Below are positions 56,451 to 64,000 of a stretch of DNA of 64,000 nucleotides, piece by piece. This stretch comes from Bradyrhizobium sp. LMTR 3 (lineage in GTDB: Bacteria > Pseudomonadota > Alphaproteobacteria > Rhizobiales > Xanthobacteraceae): the NCBI RefSeq assembly GCF_001693485.1, contig NZ_MAXC01000012.1:1-64000 (forward strand), in the 5' to 3' direction. Within the stretch, counting starts at the first letter, position 1. The number at the start of each line of letters is the position of its first letter. The notes under the pieces were generated by a model, which was not told the origin of the DNA, searched no databases, and saw only the letters and a program-made list of their open reading frames with translations. The translations under genes were made by a program, and so were the position numbers.

Positions 56451-58256
56451 ATGAGTGACGTCAACACCGAAACCCAGGCTTCGACAACTTTCAACGCCGA
56501 AGCCTTCGCCATGAACATCGCCAAGGCGATGGAGACGAGTGGCCAGGCGCTCGCGGCCTATCTCAAACCGCGCGAGGACGGTGAAGCAAAGGACAAGCCG
56601 CCGAGCGAGCTTGGCGAGGTCATCAAGACCTTCACCAAGGTGGCGGAATACTGGCTGACGGACAAGGAGCGCGCCGAAGCTCTGCAGACCAGGATGGGCA
56701 AAGCCTATCTCGATCTCTGGGGCTCTGCGATGCGCCGGATGGCCGGCGAACAGGCCAAGCCTGCGATCGAGCCGTCGCCGCGAGACAAGCGCTTCAAGGA
56801 TCCGGAGTGGAAATCGAATCTGTTCTTCGATTTCGTTCTGCAGCTCTATCTGCTCACCGCGCAATGGGCGCAAGAACTGGTGAAGAACGCCGAAGGCGTC
56901 GACCCGCACACGCGCAAGAAGGCCGAGTTCTACGTTCAGCAGATCACCAATGCGATCGCGCCGTCGAATTTCGTGCTTACCAATCCGGAAGTGCTGCGCG
57001 AGACGCTGGCCTCGAGCGGCGACAACCTCGTTCGCGGCATGAAGATGCTGGCCGAGGACATCGAGGCCGGGCGCGGCATGCTCCGCATCCGTCAGTCCGA
57101 TCCGTCGAATCTCGAAGTCGGCGTCAACATGGCGACGACGCCGGGCAAGGTGATCTTCCAGAACGAGCTGATGCAGCTCATCCAGTACACGCCGACCACG
57201 GAGACGGTGTTGCGCACGCCGCTCCTGATCGTGCCGCCCTGGATCAACAAGTTCTACATACTCGATCTCAAGCCGGAAAAATCCTACGTCAAATGGTGCG
57301 TTGATCAGGGCATCACCGTGTTCGTGATTTCCTGGGTCAATCCGGACAAGGAGCTCGGCAAGAAAACCTTCGACGACTACATGAAGGAAGGCCCGCTGAC
57401 CGCGATGGACGTCATCGAAAAGGTGACGGGCGAGATGAAGGTCCATACCGCCGGATATTGCGTCGGCGGCACCCTGCTGGCGTCGACGCTGGCCTGGCTC
57501 GCCGAGAAGCGGCGCCAGCGCGTCACCTCGGCGACGTTCTTCGCGGCGCAGGTCGACTTCACCCATGCCGGCGATCTGCTCGTGTTCGTCGACGAAGATC
57601 AGATCGCGACGCTGGAGCGCGAGATGGAGGCACGGGGCGTTCTCGAAGGCAGCAAGATGGCAATGGCCTTCAACATGCTGCGCTCCAACGACCTGATCTG
57701 GTCCTATGTCGTCAGCAATTACCTGAAGGGACAGCCGCCCTCCTCCTTCGACTTGCTGCACTGGAACTCCGACGCTACGCGGATGCCGGCGGCCAACCAT
57801 TCCTATTACCTGCGCAACTGCTACCTGGAGAACCGGCTCTCCTCCGGCAGCATGGTGCTCGACAATACGCTGCTCGACCTGTCGAAGGTCAAGGTGCCCG
57901 TCTACAATCTGGCGACGCGCGAGGACCACATCGCGCCGGCGGACTCGGTGCTCTACGGTTCGCAGTTCTTCGGTGGCCCGGTCAAATATGTGCTGTCCGG
58001 CTCGGGCCACATCGCAGGCGTGGTCAACCCGCCGGACGCGGGCAAGTACCAGTACTGGACCAACGACAACATCAAGGATGTCACGCTCGCCGACTGGATG
58101 AAGAGCGCCACCGAGCACAAGGGATCGTGGTGGCCCGACTGGCTGCAATGGCTGGAGGGCATCGACGCCGAACGGGTACCCGCGCGCGCCGTCGGTTCCG
58201 AGGAGATGCCGCCGATCGAGGACGCGCCCGGCAGTTACGTCAAGGTCCGCGCGTAG
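56451..58256 (+). CDS. phaC: Class I poly(3-hydroxyalkanoate) synthase PhaC
   Basis: A 601-residue PHA synthase that polymerises (R)-3-hydroxyacyl-CoA on granules. The lipase-box-like GYCVGG has nucleophile Cys337; Asp492 in ATREDHIAP and His520 in GSGHIAGVVNPP complete the triad, matching the Ralstonia C319/D480/H508 pattern. PPWINKFYILDLKPEKSYVK and WVNPDKELGKKTFDDYMKEG are the standard conserved blocks. ATG at 56451. Monocistronic here; phaA, phaB and granule genes are elsewhere. Confidence 0.96.
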   Translation: MSDVNTETQASTTFNAEAFAMNIAKAMETSGQALAAYLKPREDGEAKDKPPSELGEVIKTFTKVAEYWLTDKERAEALQTRMGKAYLDLWGSAMRRMAGEQAKPAIEPSPRDKRFKDPEWKSNLFFDFVLQLYLLTAQWAQELVKNAEGVDPHTRKKAEFYVQQITNAIAPSNFVLTNPEVLRETLASSGDNLVRGMKMLAEDIEAGRGMLRIRQSDPSNLEVGVNMATTPGKVIFQNELMQLIQYTPTTETVLRTPLLIVPPWINKFYILDLKPEKSYVKWCVDQGITVFVISWVNPDKELGKKTFDDYMKEGPLTAMDVIEKVTGEMKVHTAGYCVGGTLLASTLAWLAEKRRQRVTSATFFAAQVDFTHAGDLLVFVDEDQIATLEREMEARGVLEGSKMAMAFNMLRSNDLIWSYVVSNYLKGQPPSSFDLLHWNSDATRMPAANHSYYLRNCYLENRLSSGSMVLDNTLLDLSKVKVPVYNLATREDHIAPADSVLYGSQFFGGPVKYVLSGSGHIAGVVNPPDAGKYQYWTNDNIKDVTLADWMKSATEHKGSWWPDWLQWLEGIDAERVPARAVGSEEMPPIEDAPGSYVKVRA

Positions 58257-58326
58257 CACGGAAGCGCGTTGTTGAGTATATTTGGCCATCCCGTGCCGGG
58301 AATCGAAATCGCTTGAGGGGACACCA

Positions 58327-58737
58327 ATGACGCAACCAATAACGCGCGAATTGTTCTGGCTGACTCTGACCGTGATTTTGACCGGGCTGATGTGGATCCC
58401 CTACATCATCAACCGCTGTCAGGTGCGCGGCCTCTCCGGCGCCATGGCAAATCCCTCGCGCAACGACAAACCGCAGGCGGATTGGGCCAACCGGCTGATG
58501 TTCGCCCATGACAACGCTGTCGAAAATTTGATCGTCTTCGCGCCGCTGGTCTTGATCCTGCACGCGATCGACTATTCCGACAGATGGACCGTGCTGGCCT
58601 GCGCCGTCTATTTCTGGGCCCGCGTCGCCCACCTGATCCTCTACACGCTCGGCCTGCCGGTGGTCCGCTCGCTCGCCTTCACCGTCGGCTTCCTGGCGCA
58701 AGCCGTGCTGGCGCTGGCGATCTTCAGGGTGGTTTGA
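58327..58737 (+). CDS. MAPEG family membrane protein
   Basis: A 136-residue MAPEG (membrane-associated eicosanoid/glutathione) protein with four helices: LFWLTLTVILTGLMWIPYII, then ADWANRLMFAHDNAVENLIV and FAPLVLILHA, VYFWARVAHLILYTLGLPVV and AFTVGFLAQAVLALAIF. The NAHENAxE-like motif is changed to AHDNAVENL. Function in bacteria mostly unknown. Start ATG 58327, followed by a strong terminator. Confidence 0.85.
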   Translation: MTQPITRELFWLTLTVILTGLMWIPYIINRCQVRGLSGAMANPSRNDKPQADWANRLMFAHDNAVENLIVFAPLVLILHAIDYSDRWTVLACAVYFWARVAHLILYTLGLPVVRSLAFTVGFLAQAVLALAIFRVV

Positions 58738-58760
58738 AAACCTTCGCACGAAGTCAAAGC

Positions 58761-58790
58761 AAAACCCCGGAACTCGGCTCCGGGGTTTTT
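58761..58790. terminator. Rho-independent terminator, bidirectional
   Basis: AAAACCCCGGA-ACTCGGC-TCCGGGGTTTTT: perfect 11-bp stem flanked by A- and T-runs, between the MAPEG gene and the convergent methyltransferase gene. Confidence 0.9.
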
Positions 58791-58863
58791 CATTGGCGGC
58801 CTCTGAAACAGCGCTCTCAGTATTTCGCAACAACAAGCGAATTGAAGTGGTAGTGGCCGATCT

Positions 58864-59457
58864 TCAACAGCCCTTTTGCGCGACAACGAACAGCATCGAC
58901 GCCATCTTGTTGTCGAATCCCCTGACTTCGCCGCGCTCCATCGAAAACGAGCTCCATTTCCCCGCCTCGGCGTAGGTCGCACGCAGCCAGTCTTGCGAGG
59001 GATAGTTGTAGTAGCGGTCGAGCGTGTCGCGGCCGTCGCCATCGCCTTCCTTGTAACTCGCGAAGAAATACCCCACAGGCTTCAGCGCGCGCCAGATCCG
59101 CGCAAGAACATCCGAAAGCTCCGGCCTTGGCACATGCAGCAGACAGGCGTTGGCCCACACACCGTCATACGCCTCGACCTCGCAGAGGTCATGAAACAGC
59201 AACGTCTCGACGGTGCGGCCGAGATGCTTTGAGGCGATATCAGCCATTTCCGGCGACCCATCGGTTGGACGGACATCGAACCCACGCGCCAGCATTTCCG
59301 CGGTATCGCCGCCGGCGCCGCAGCCAAGTTCGAGAATGGAAGCGCCCGGCGGAAGCTGCGCCAGAAACGCCGTCACCCGCGCCTGGCGCGAGGTGAACGT
59401 GCGCCCGGCATAGGCCTCGGCATTACCGCGGTAAAACTGCAGCGTCGTTTCGTCCAC
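58864..59457 (-). CDS. Class I SAM-dependent methyltransferase
   Basis: A 197-residue methyltransferase. SAM motif I ASILELGCGAGGDTAEMLAR, motif II region RPTDGSPEMADIASKH, DGVWANACLLHVPRPEL and VGYFFASYKEGDGDGRDTLD. Similar to small Tellurite-resistance/UbiE-like methyltransferases. Follows argC closely (9 bases from the argC stop) on the same strand. Substrate unknown. Confidence 0.88.
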   Translation of the reverse strand: MDETTLQFYRGNAEAYAGRTFTSRQARVTAFLAQLPPGASILELGCGAGGDTAEMLARGFDVRPTDGSPEMADIASKHLGRTVETLLFHDLCEVEAYDGVWANACLLHVPRPELSDVLARIWRALKPVGYFFASYKEGDGDGRDTLDRYYNYPSQDWLRATYAEAGKWSSFSMERGEVRGFDNKMASMLFVVAQKGC

Positions 59458-59466
59458 CGCGGCACC

Positions 59467-60519
59467 TCACGGAAACAGCGCGATCTGCTCCAGCCCGGCC
59501 GCCTCGGGCAATCCGAACATCAGGTTCATGTTCTGGATCGCCTGCCCGGCCGAGCCCTTCACCAGGTTGTCGAGCGTGGAAATCACGATCGCCCGGTTCT
59601 TGATGCGGTCGGCGACGACGCCGATCTGCACATAGTTGGAGCCGCGCACGTTCTGGGTCTGCGGCAGCACGCCCTTCTTGGCGACATGCACAAACGGCTC
59701 GTTGGCGTAGGCCTTCTCCAGCGCGGCCCGCAGATCGTCCGGCGTCGCGCCGCCGTTGAGCCTGACATAGGACGTGCAGAGTTCGCCACGCGCCATTGGG
59801 ATCAGATGCGGCGTGAAGTTGACCGTCACTGCTGCACCAGCGGCGACGCCGATCTCCTGCTCGATCTCCGGCGCGTGCCGGTGGGTGCCGACCGAATAGG
59901 GCGACAACCCCTCGCCCGCCTCGCTGAACAGCGTGTTCTGCTTCAGGCCGCGTCCGGCGCCGGTAACGCCCGACTTGGCGTCGATGACGATGTCGTCGAC
60001 GTCGATCAGTTTTGCCTTGGCGAGCGGCACCAGCGCGAGCAGCGCCGCGGTCGGGTAACAGCCGGGACATGCGACCAGCCGCGCGGCCGCGATCTTCTCG
60101 CGGTAGAATTCGGTGAGGCCGTAGACGGCCTCGCCCTGCAGTTCGAGCGCCCGGTGCTCATGGCCGTACCATTGCGCATAGGTGTCCTTGTTGCGCAGCC
60201 GGAAATCGGCGGACATGTCGAGCACCTTGATGTTGGGGTTGGCCCTGAGGACGGCGGCGATGATCTCCTGCGTGGTGCCGTGCGGCAGCCCGCAGAATAC
60301 GGCGTCGAGGCTGGTCCAGTCGACCTTCTCCCACTCGACCAGCTTCGGCAGATCGAGCATGAAGAAATGCGGGAACACGTCGCCCATCGACTTGCCGGCG
60401 TGGGTGTTGGCGGTGAGCGCGGTGATGTCGGCGTTCGGATGCCGCGCCAACAGGCGCACCGCGTCGGCTCCGGTGTAACCGGAGGCACCGAGAATGCCGA
60501 TCTTCTTTTTCGAGCTCAT
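59467..60519 (-). CDS. argC: N-acetyl-gamma-glutamyl-phosphate reductase
   Basis: A 350-residue ArgC. NADP-binding start KIGILGASGYTGADAVRLLA, catalytic cysteine in RLVACPGCYPTAALLALVPL, then DAKSGVTGAGRGLKQNTLFS and the histidine in TPHLIPMARGELC. It reduces N-acetylglutamyl phosphate in arginine synthesis. ATG at 60519 overlaps the stop of the upstream PaiB-like gene by one base (TGATG). Confidence 0.95.
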   Translation of the reverse strand: MSSKKKIGILGASGYTGADAVRLLARHPNADITALTANTHAGKSMGDVFPHFFMLDLPKLVEWEKVDWTSLDAVFCGLPHGTTQEIIAAVLRANPNIKVLDMSADFRLRNKDTYAQWYGHEHRALELQGEAVYGLTEFYREKIAAARLVACPGCYPTAALLALVPLAKAKLIDVDDIVIDAKSGVTGAGRGLKQNTLFSEAGEGLSPYSVGTHRHAPEIEQEIGVAAGAAVTVNFTPHLIPMARGELCTSYVRLNGGATPDDLRAALEKAYANEPFVHVAKKGVLPQTQNVRGSNYVQIGVVADRIKNRAIVISTLDNLVKGSAGQAIQNMNLMFGLPEAAGLEQIALFP

Positions 60520-61205
60520 CACACGTTCCTTTCTTCGGGCGTCGTCGTTTGCTTGTCTTGTACCGTAACCGCCGCGAACGCCAGCGGCCGTGCCGCGCGC
60601 ATCAGGGCTGCGATTTCGCGCGCGTCGGCGTCCCCTTGCGAGGCGAGCGCCTGGGCCAGCGCGGTATAGTCGGCGTCCGACTTGTGCTGGTTCAGCTTGA
60701 AGCTGCCCTCCACCTCTTCGACCGTCATTTCGAGGCCTACGATCGCCTTCTTCATTGCCTCCAGCCGCCCCGCCGTCATTTTCGAAGACAGCCACGGCTT
60801 CTTCGGCAACAACCTGTCCTCGAACTTGGCGCTGAGCGTCTCGATCTGCTCGGCGAGCTCATCGGCAGACATTGCCCGCACCGGGCCGGTCAGATGCACC
60901 GCCTGATAGAGCCAGGTCGGCACCTGATCCGGCGAGACGTACCAGTCCGGCGACACATAGGCATCCGCGCCGTTGACGGCCAGCAGCCAGGACGTCGTCC
61001 CGTCCGCCAGCTTTACCAGCGGATTGTGACGGGCGACGTGAAAGGCTGCGCGCGGCGTGCCGTCATTGGCCGAGGTCAGATAGAACGGCAGCGACGAGGC
61101 GACCGGCTTGTTGCCATCCCACGCGCAGGCCAGACCAAAGCCGCGCGCTTCCGCAAACGCCAGGCTCGCGGCGCGGTCGGACTTGAACGGTGGTGGCGTA
61201 TACAT
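60519..61205 (-). CDS. FMN-binding negative transcriptional regulator family protein (PaiB-like)
   Basis: A 228-residue protein of the PaiB family (split-barrel FMN-binding fold): MYTPPPFKSDRAASLAFAEA, GFGLACAWDGNKPVASSLPF, PRAAFHVARHNPLVKLADGT and VQ...TWLYQAVHLTGPVRAMSA, with KLNQHKSDADYTALAQALAS near the end. PaiB of Bacillus subtilis represses sporulation and protease genes; the biochemical role is unclear. It is translationally coupled to argC. Confidence 0.9.
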   Translation of the reverse strand: MYTPPPFKSDRAASLAFAEARGFGLACAWDGNKPVASSLPFYLTSANDGTPRAAFHVARHNPLVKLADGTTSWLLAVNGADAYVSPDWYVSPDQVPTWLYQAVHLTGPVRAMSADELAEQIETLSAKFEDRLLPKKPWLSSKMTAGRLEAMKKAIVGLEMTVEEVEGSFKLNQHKSDADYTALAQALASQGDADAREIAALMRAARPLAFAAVTVQDKQTTTPEERNV

Positions 61206-61425
61206 CTCAAACTCCTGCTTGACGTAGGAGCCGCCAGTTCAGACCGCGATTTCTGGGAAAGGAAGAAGCCGCGGGACCCGATCCGGCGGCAGGGGCGACA
61301 ATCCTAGACGCAGACGTCCGCCCATACCGCGACGATGGCACGGCGGCGGCGAGCGATGGAGATGGTCGAAGCGATATTCATGGGCGCGGCTATAAGGCCG
61401 CGCCAGCCTAACGTCAAGCTGCACC

Positions 61426-61530
61426 CGTCATTCCGGGGCGATGCGAAGCATCGAACTAGGGGGCGCCCTTGCGCCCCTGAGAATCTCGAGATTCCGGGTC
61501 TGGGTGCTAACGCACCATCCCGGAATGACG
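61426..61530. repeat. Palindromic intergenic repeat (GTCATTCCGGG family)
   Basis: Arms CGTCATTCCGGGGCGATGCG (61426-61445) and CATCCCGGAATGACG (61516-61530), with nested GGGGCGCCC/TTGCGCCCC and the core GAGATTCCGGG. Second copy of the family at 51847-51950. It accounts for most of the gap 61206-61537. Confidence 0.85.
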
Positions 61531-61537
61531 CTGCTAC

Positions 61538-62527
61538 TTAAATCACCGGACTCCACGGCGCCGGGATCAGCCGGTAGCCATTGCCGTCCTTTTCGACAAA
61601 ACCATTGGCCGGGAACGGATAATGGAAGCCCTGGACCCGCATCTTGTCGGCGACCAGCATGTCGTAGACCCGACGGCGGGTCCTTTCCGCCAATGCCGGA
61701 TCCTGGTCGAACATCAGGTGCCAGCCCGGATTGGTGACGAACAGCGCCGGCAGGTTGGTGACATCAGATTGGATGAACACCTTGTCGGAGCCGGATGCGA
61801 GAACGTAGGACGTGTGGCCCGGCGTGTGGCCGATGCTTTCCACCGCCGTGAGTCCAGGCGCTACTTCCTTGCCCCATTCATAGGGCGTCACCTTCTTCTT
61901 GAGGCCCGCCTCGAGCACGCGGCGGGCGTTCTTGAACACGGTCTGCATCCGTCCTTCCGGCGCACGGCTCATCTCGCCATCGTCCATGAAATATTTCCAT
62001 TCCACCGCCGGCACCAGCACCTCGGCATTGGGGAAGGTCGGAGCATTCTCCGCGGTCAAAAGGCCGTTGATGTGGTCGCCGTGGAAGTGCGAGATAACGA
62101 CGATGTCGACCGCCTTCGGGTCGAAGCCCGCGGCGACCATGTTGGCGCCGAACTGGCCGACATTGCCCTTGCTCGATGCAAAGGCCGCGGCGCCGTTGCC
62201 GGTATCGACCACCACGAGCTTGCCACCGGTATTGATGACCAGCGGCGCGAACTGGATCGACATCTTGTCCTTCGGCATGAAGGCCTTTTCGAGCGCCACG
62301 TTGACTTCGTCCTTCTTGACGTTGAGCACGAACGTGTCGGGCAGCGCGAAATTGTTGACGCCGTCAGAGATGGCCGTCACCTGGGCATCGCCCACCTTGT
62401 AGCGATAGAAGCTCGGCGCCTGCTTGTCCGCCACTGGGGCGGCCGCCCTGGCGGACGCCTGCGGCAACAGCGGCGCGGCGGCGAGCGCAGCGGCTCCGGC
62501 GAGTGCGTGACGGCGTGTCAATTCCAT
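61538..62527 (-). CDS. Exported MBL-fold metallo-hydrolase
   Basis: A 329-residue metallo-beta-lactamase-fold enzyme with a Tat-like signal (ELTRRHALAGAAALAAAPLL, cleavage after ARA). Metal motif VISHFHGDHINGLL (HxHxDH), histidine in ESIGHTPGHTSYVLA, Asp in IQSDVTNLPALF and His in VQGFHYPFPANGFV. Similar to N-acyl-homoserine-lactonase-like and alkylsulfatase-like MBL proteins; substrate unknown. Start 62527 (MELTRRHA). Confidence 0.88.
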   Translation of the reverse strand: MELTRRHALAGAAALAAAPLLPQASARAAAPVADKQAPSFYRYKVGDAQVTAISDGVNNFALPDTFVLNVKKDEVNVALEKAFMPKDKMSIQFAPLVINTGGKLVVVDTGNGAAAFASSKGNVGQFGANMVAAGFDPKAVDIVVISHFHGDHINGLLTAENAPTFPNAEVLVPAVEWKYFMDDGEMSRAPEGRMQTVFKNARRVLEAGLKKKVTPYEWGKEVAPGLTAVESIGHTPGHTSYVLASGSDKVFIQSDVTNLPALFVTNPGWHLMFDQDPALAERTRRRVYDMLVADKMRVQGFHYPFPANGFVEKDGNGYRLIPAPWSPVI

Positions 62528-62721
62528 GGTGATGTCCTCCCAGTTGAGACGATGAATGAGGTGGCGGGATGCCCGCCTGATGCGTGCCCTTGGTCCGGTT
62601 GCCGCTGAACCTATCAACGGTTCTGCGATAGCACGACGACAGCCCGGCAACGCCAACGCGAAGATGCTGCAGTCTGCGTCTTGTGGGCTAACACCCCCAT
62701 CATCAGCTTATTCCAGCCGTC

Positions 62722-63252
62722 CTACACCACCCGCCACAGCCATTCGGCGATCTTCCCCATGACGTCGCCTACCAGCAGCAGAACGGCCGACCAGACCAGC
62801 GCCGAGACAAAATTGGCGATCTGAAAGGGCCAGTAGGCCATTTCGAAAATGCCGGCGGCGAGCGGCACCGAGGCGCGCAGCGGCCCGAAGAATCGGCCGA
62901 TGAAGATCGAGGGCACGCCCCATTTTTTCACGAATTCCTCGCCGCGCGGCAGGATCTCGGGATAGCGCGACAAAGGCCACATCTCGGCGACATGCTCCTT
63001 GTAGCGATAGCCGAACCAGTAGGAGACCCAGTCGCCGAGCGCCGCGCCGATGCCGCCGGCGAGCCAGACCGGCCAGAAGCTGATGCCGCTGACGCCGATC
63101 AGCGCGCCGATCGCGACCAGCGCCCCCCAGGCCGGCACCAGCAGCGAGACGAAGGCAAGCGATTCGCCGAATGCCAGCACCAGGACAATCGGTGCGGCCC
63201 ACACCTGGTTGTCGCGCACGAAATCAGCCAGGGCGCGCACATAGTCTTCCAT
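62722..63252 (-). CDS. DedA family membrane protein
   Basis: A 176-residue DedA/SNARE-associated-like protein with GESLAFVSLLVPAWGALVAI (E at the membrane re-entrant), WLAGGIGAALGDWVSYWFGY (GxxxGDxxSYxxG) and FIGRFFGPLRASVPLAAGI (the FxRFxPxxR motif with Gly-Arg-Phe-Phe-Gly-Pro). DedA proteins flip undecaprenyl phosphate or other lipids and maintain membrane potential. Start at 63252 (MEDYVRALADFV). Confidence 0.92.
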   Translation of the reverse strand: MEDYVRALADFVRDNQVWAAPIVLVLAFGESLAFVSLLVPAWGALVAIGALIGVSGISFWPVWLAGGIGAALGDWVSYWFGYRYKEHVAEMWPLSRYPEILPRGEEFVKKWGVPSIFIGRFFGPLRASVPLAAGIFEMAYWPFQIANFVSALVWSAVLLLVGDVMGKIAEWLWRVV

Positions 63253-63621
63253 GTCTTGAGTGCCTTCCCCGCCCCGTTCACACCCCTGAACTTTCGTCTG
63301 ATTCAAGGCTATGCGACAGCTAAGCCAGCCGCTTGCATGACTTCAAGTCACAAGGGCTGGCACGGCATGTGATTGCCCCCGTGCCGGCTGCCGCAACCGC
63401 GATCGATGCCCACGAAAAACCATGATCTGTCCGGGCTATAGCCGAGGGCCTTTGCGGTCCTCTGTTCAGAGCCGCGCGAGACTGGTACGGCCTTGCAATC
63501 CGGTGCCACAGCAGGGAATAAGCGCGCGCGCTTGCCCCGCCGTCACCTTTTCAGCCCATCCGTGGCATAGTCACAGCGACCGATTCGCTCGCGCGAGATC
63601 GCGCGCAACACCTAAAGAGCC
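63253..63621. other. Intergenic region between dedA and parE
   Basis: These 369 bases hold the divergent promoters. No gene with a ribosome site, no repeat or tRNA recognised. Confidence 0.4.
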
Positions 63622-64000
63622 ATGTCCAAGTCATTGAAATCAGCTACAAAACCAAAATCCGCCAACGATTTGTTCGGAGCGGAAGGCAAAGGCCGCGCAG
63701 CGCCCAAGGCCGCGTCGCGCGGAACCAGCGCCGAGGCGGGCTATACCGCGGCCGACATCGAGGTGCTGGAAGGCTTGGAACCGGTGCGCCGACGCCCCGG
63801 CATGTACATCGGTGGCACGGACGAAAAGGCGCTGCACCACCTGTTCGCCGAAGTCATCGACAATGCCATGGACGAGGCGCTGGCAGGGCATGCCTCGTTC
63901 ATCGAGGTGGAACTGAGCGCCGAAGGCTTTCTGACCGTCACCGATAATGGCCGCGGCATCCCGGTCGATCCGCATCCGAAGTTTCCGAAGAAGTCGGCGC
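63622..64000 (+). CDS. parE: DNA topoisomerase IV subunit B (5' end)
   Basis: The first 126 codons of a GyrB/ParE ATPase subunit leave the window on the right. After a Lys/Ala-rich 40-residue lead come [40 protein letters not shown] (ATP-binding Glu/Asn) and [20 protein letters not shown]. The wording [10 protein letters not shown] and the lead sequence favour ParE over GyrB. It decatenates chromosomes with ParC. AAAGAG precedes the ATG. Confidence 0.93.
   Translation, partial: MSKSLKSATKPKSANDLFGAEGKGRAAPKAASRGTSAEAGYTAADIEVLEGLEPVRRRPGMYIGGTDEKALHHLFAEVIDNAMDEALAGHASFIEVELSAEGFLTVTDNGRGIPVDPHPKFPKKSA

Noticed and set aside
56400..58289. Open frame of 629 codons on the minus strand antisense to phaC
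   Set aside because: Composition is Arg/His/Asp/Val shadow sequence typical of a high-GC gene read backwards; no ribosome site or domain, while the plus strand is unmistakably PhaC.
61239..61424. Minus-strand frame of 61 codons between the PaiB-like gene and the repeat
   Set aside because: Arg/Pro/His-rich, no ribosome site and no recognisable features.
1..64000. CRISPR arrays, prophage or IS transposase
   Set aside because: No array of short identical direct repeats with spacers, and no transposase, integrase or phage structural motif was found on either strand; the repeats present are palindromic intergenic units.

Overview
The window reads as a chromosomal segment of an alphaproteobacterium of the Bradyrhizobium/Rhodopseudomonas type. 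This is inferred from the high GC content, the housekeeping gene order (alaC-hom-glpX with recJ nearby, efp facing epmA-epmB, class I phaC), the EcfG-type promoters and several intergenic palindromes of the kind common in Bradyrhizobium. No phage genes, transposase genes or CRISPR array were seen. Most of it is ordinary chromosome; the AT-richer gene at 40.9-42.4 kb looks acquired.

Layout. 0-6 kb: start of an isovaleryl-CoA dehydrogenase gene facing a TetR regulator, an Lrp-type regulator, a complex I accessory subunit, an OpgC-type membrane acyltransferase, a NodU/CmcH-type carbamoyltransferase and a Gly/Arg/Tyr-rich secreted peptide. 6.2-13.2 kb: a divergent catabolic locus with three hydrolases on the minus strand (amidohydrolase, cyclase, fumarylacetoacetase-like) and an ABC importer with an embedded GntR regulator on the plus strand; substrate unknown. 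13.1-18.2 kb: an oxygen-independent ubiquinone biosynthesis cluster (ubiT-ubiU-ubiV plus a DUF2249 gene, facing ubiD-ubiX) with an FNR/FixK-like box between the two arms. 18.2-28.4 kb: small proteins, two tRNA genes (Pro, Glu), a double cold-shock protein, a sirtuin, GloA and a glutathione S-transferase, with two sequence-perfect EcfG (general stress sigma factor) promoters, one probably driving a small RNA and one a 27-residue membrane peptide.

28.4-34 kb: carbamoylase plus MFS transporter, PrsW-like and HdeD-like membrane proteins, then a DAHP synthase gene preceded by a complete transcription attenuator. Its leader peptide carries Phe-Trp-Tyr-Phe-Ser-Tyr and appears to be translated from a leaderless start. 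34-40.9 kb: small hypothetical genes, epmA-epmB opposite efp (elongation factor P and its lysylation enzymes), and an M23 peptidase. 40.9-42.4 kb: a nuclease-like/beta-propeller fusion gene. 42.5-47.7 kb: AhpD-like protein/MarR pair and azoreductase/LysR pair, each with a clear palindromic operator, a lytic transglycosylase and an SDR. 47.7-64 kb: recJ, a soluble MCP-like sensor, a dehalogenase, glpX, hom, alaC, phaC, a MAPEG protein, a methyltransferase, argC, a PaiB-like protein, an MBL-fold enzyme, a DedA protein and the start of parE.

The strongest candidates for new biology are the aromatic attenuator with its leaderless leader peptide (and possible trans-acting attenuator RNA), the nuclease/propeller fusion, and the EcfG-driven small RNA and micropeptide. 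All calls come from reading the sequence; no database search was run.
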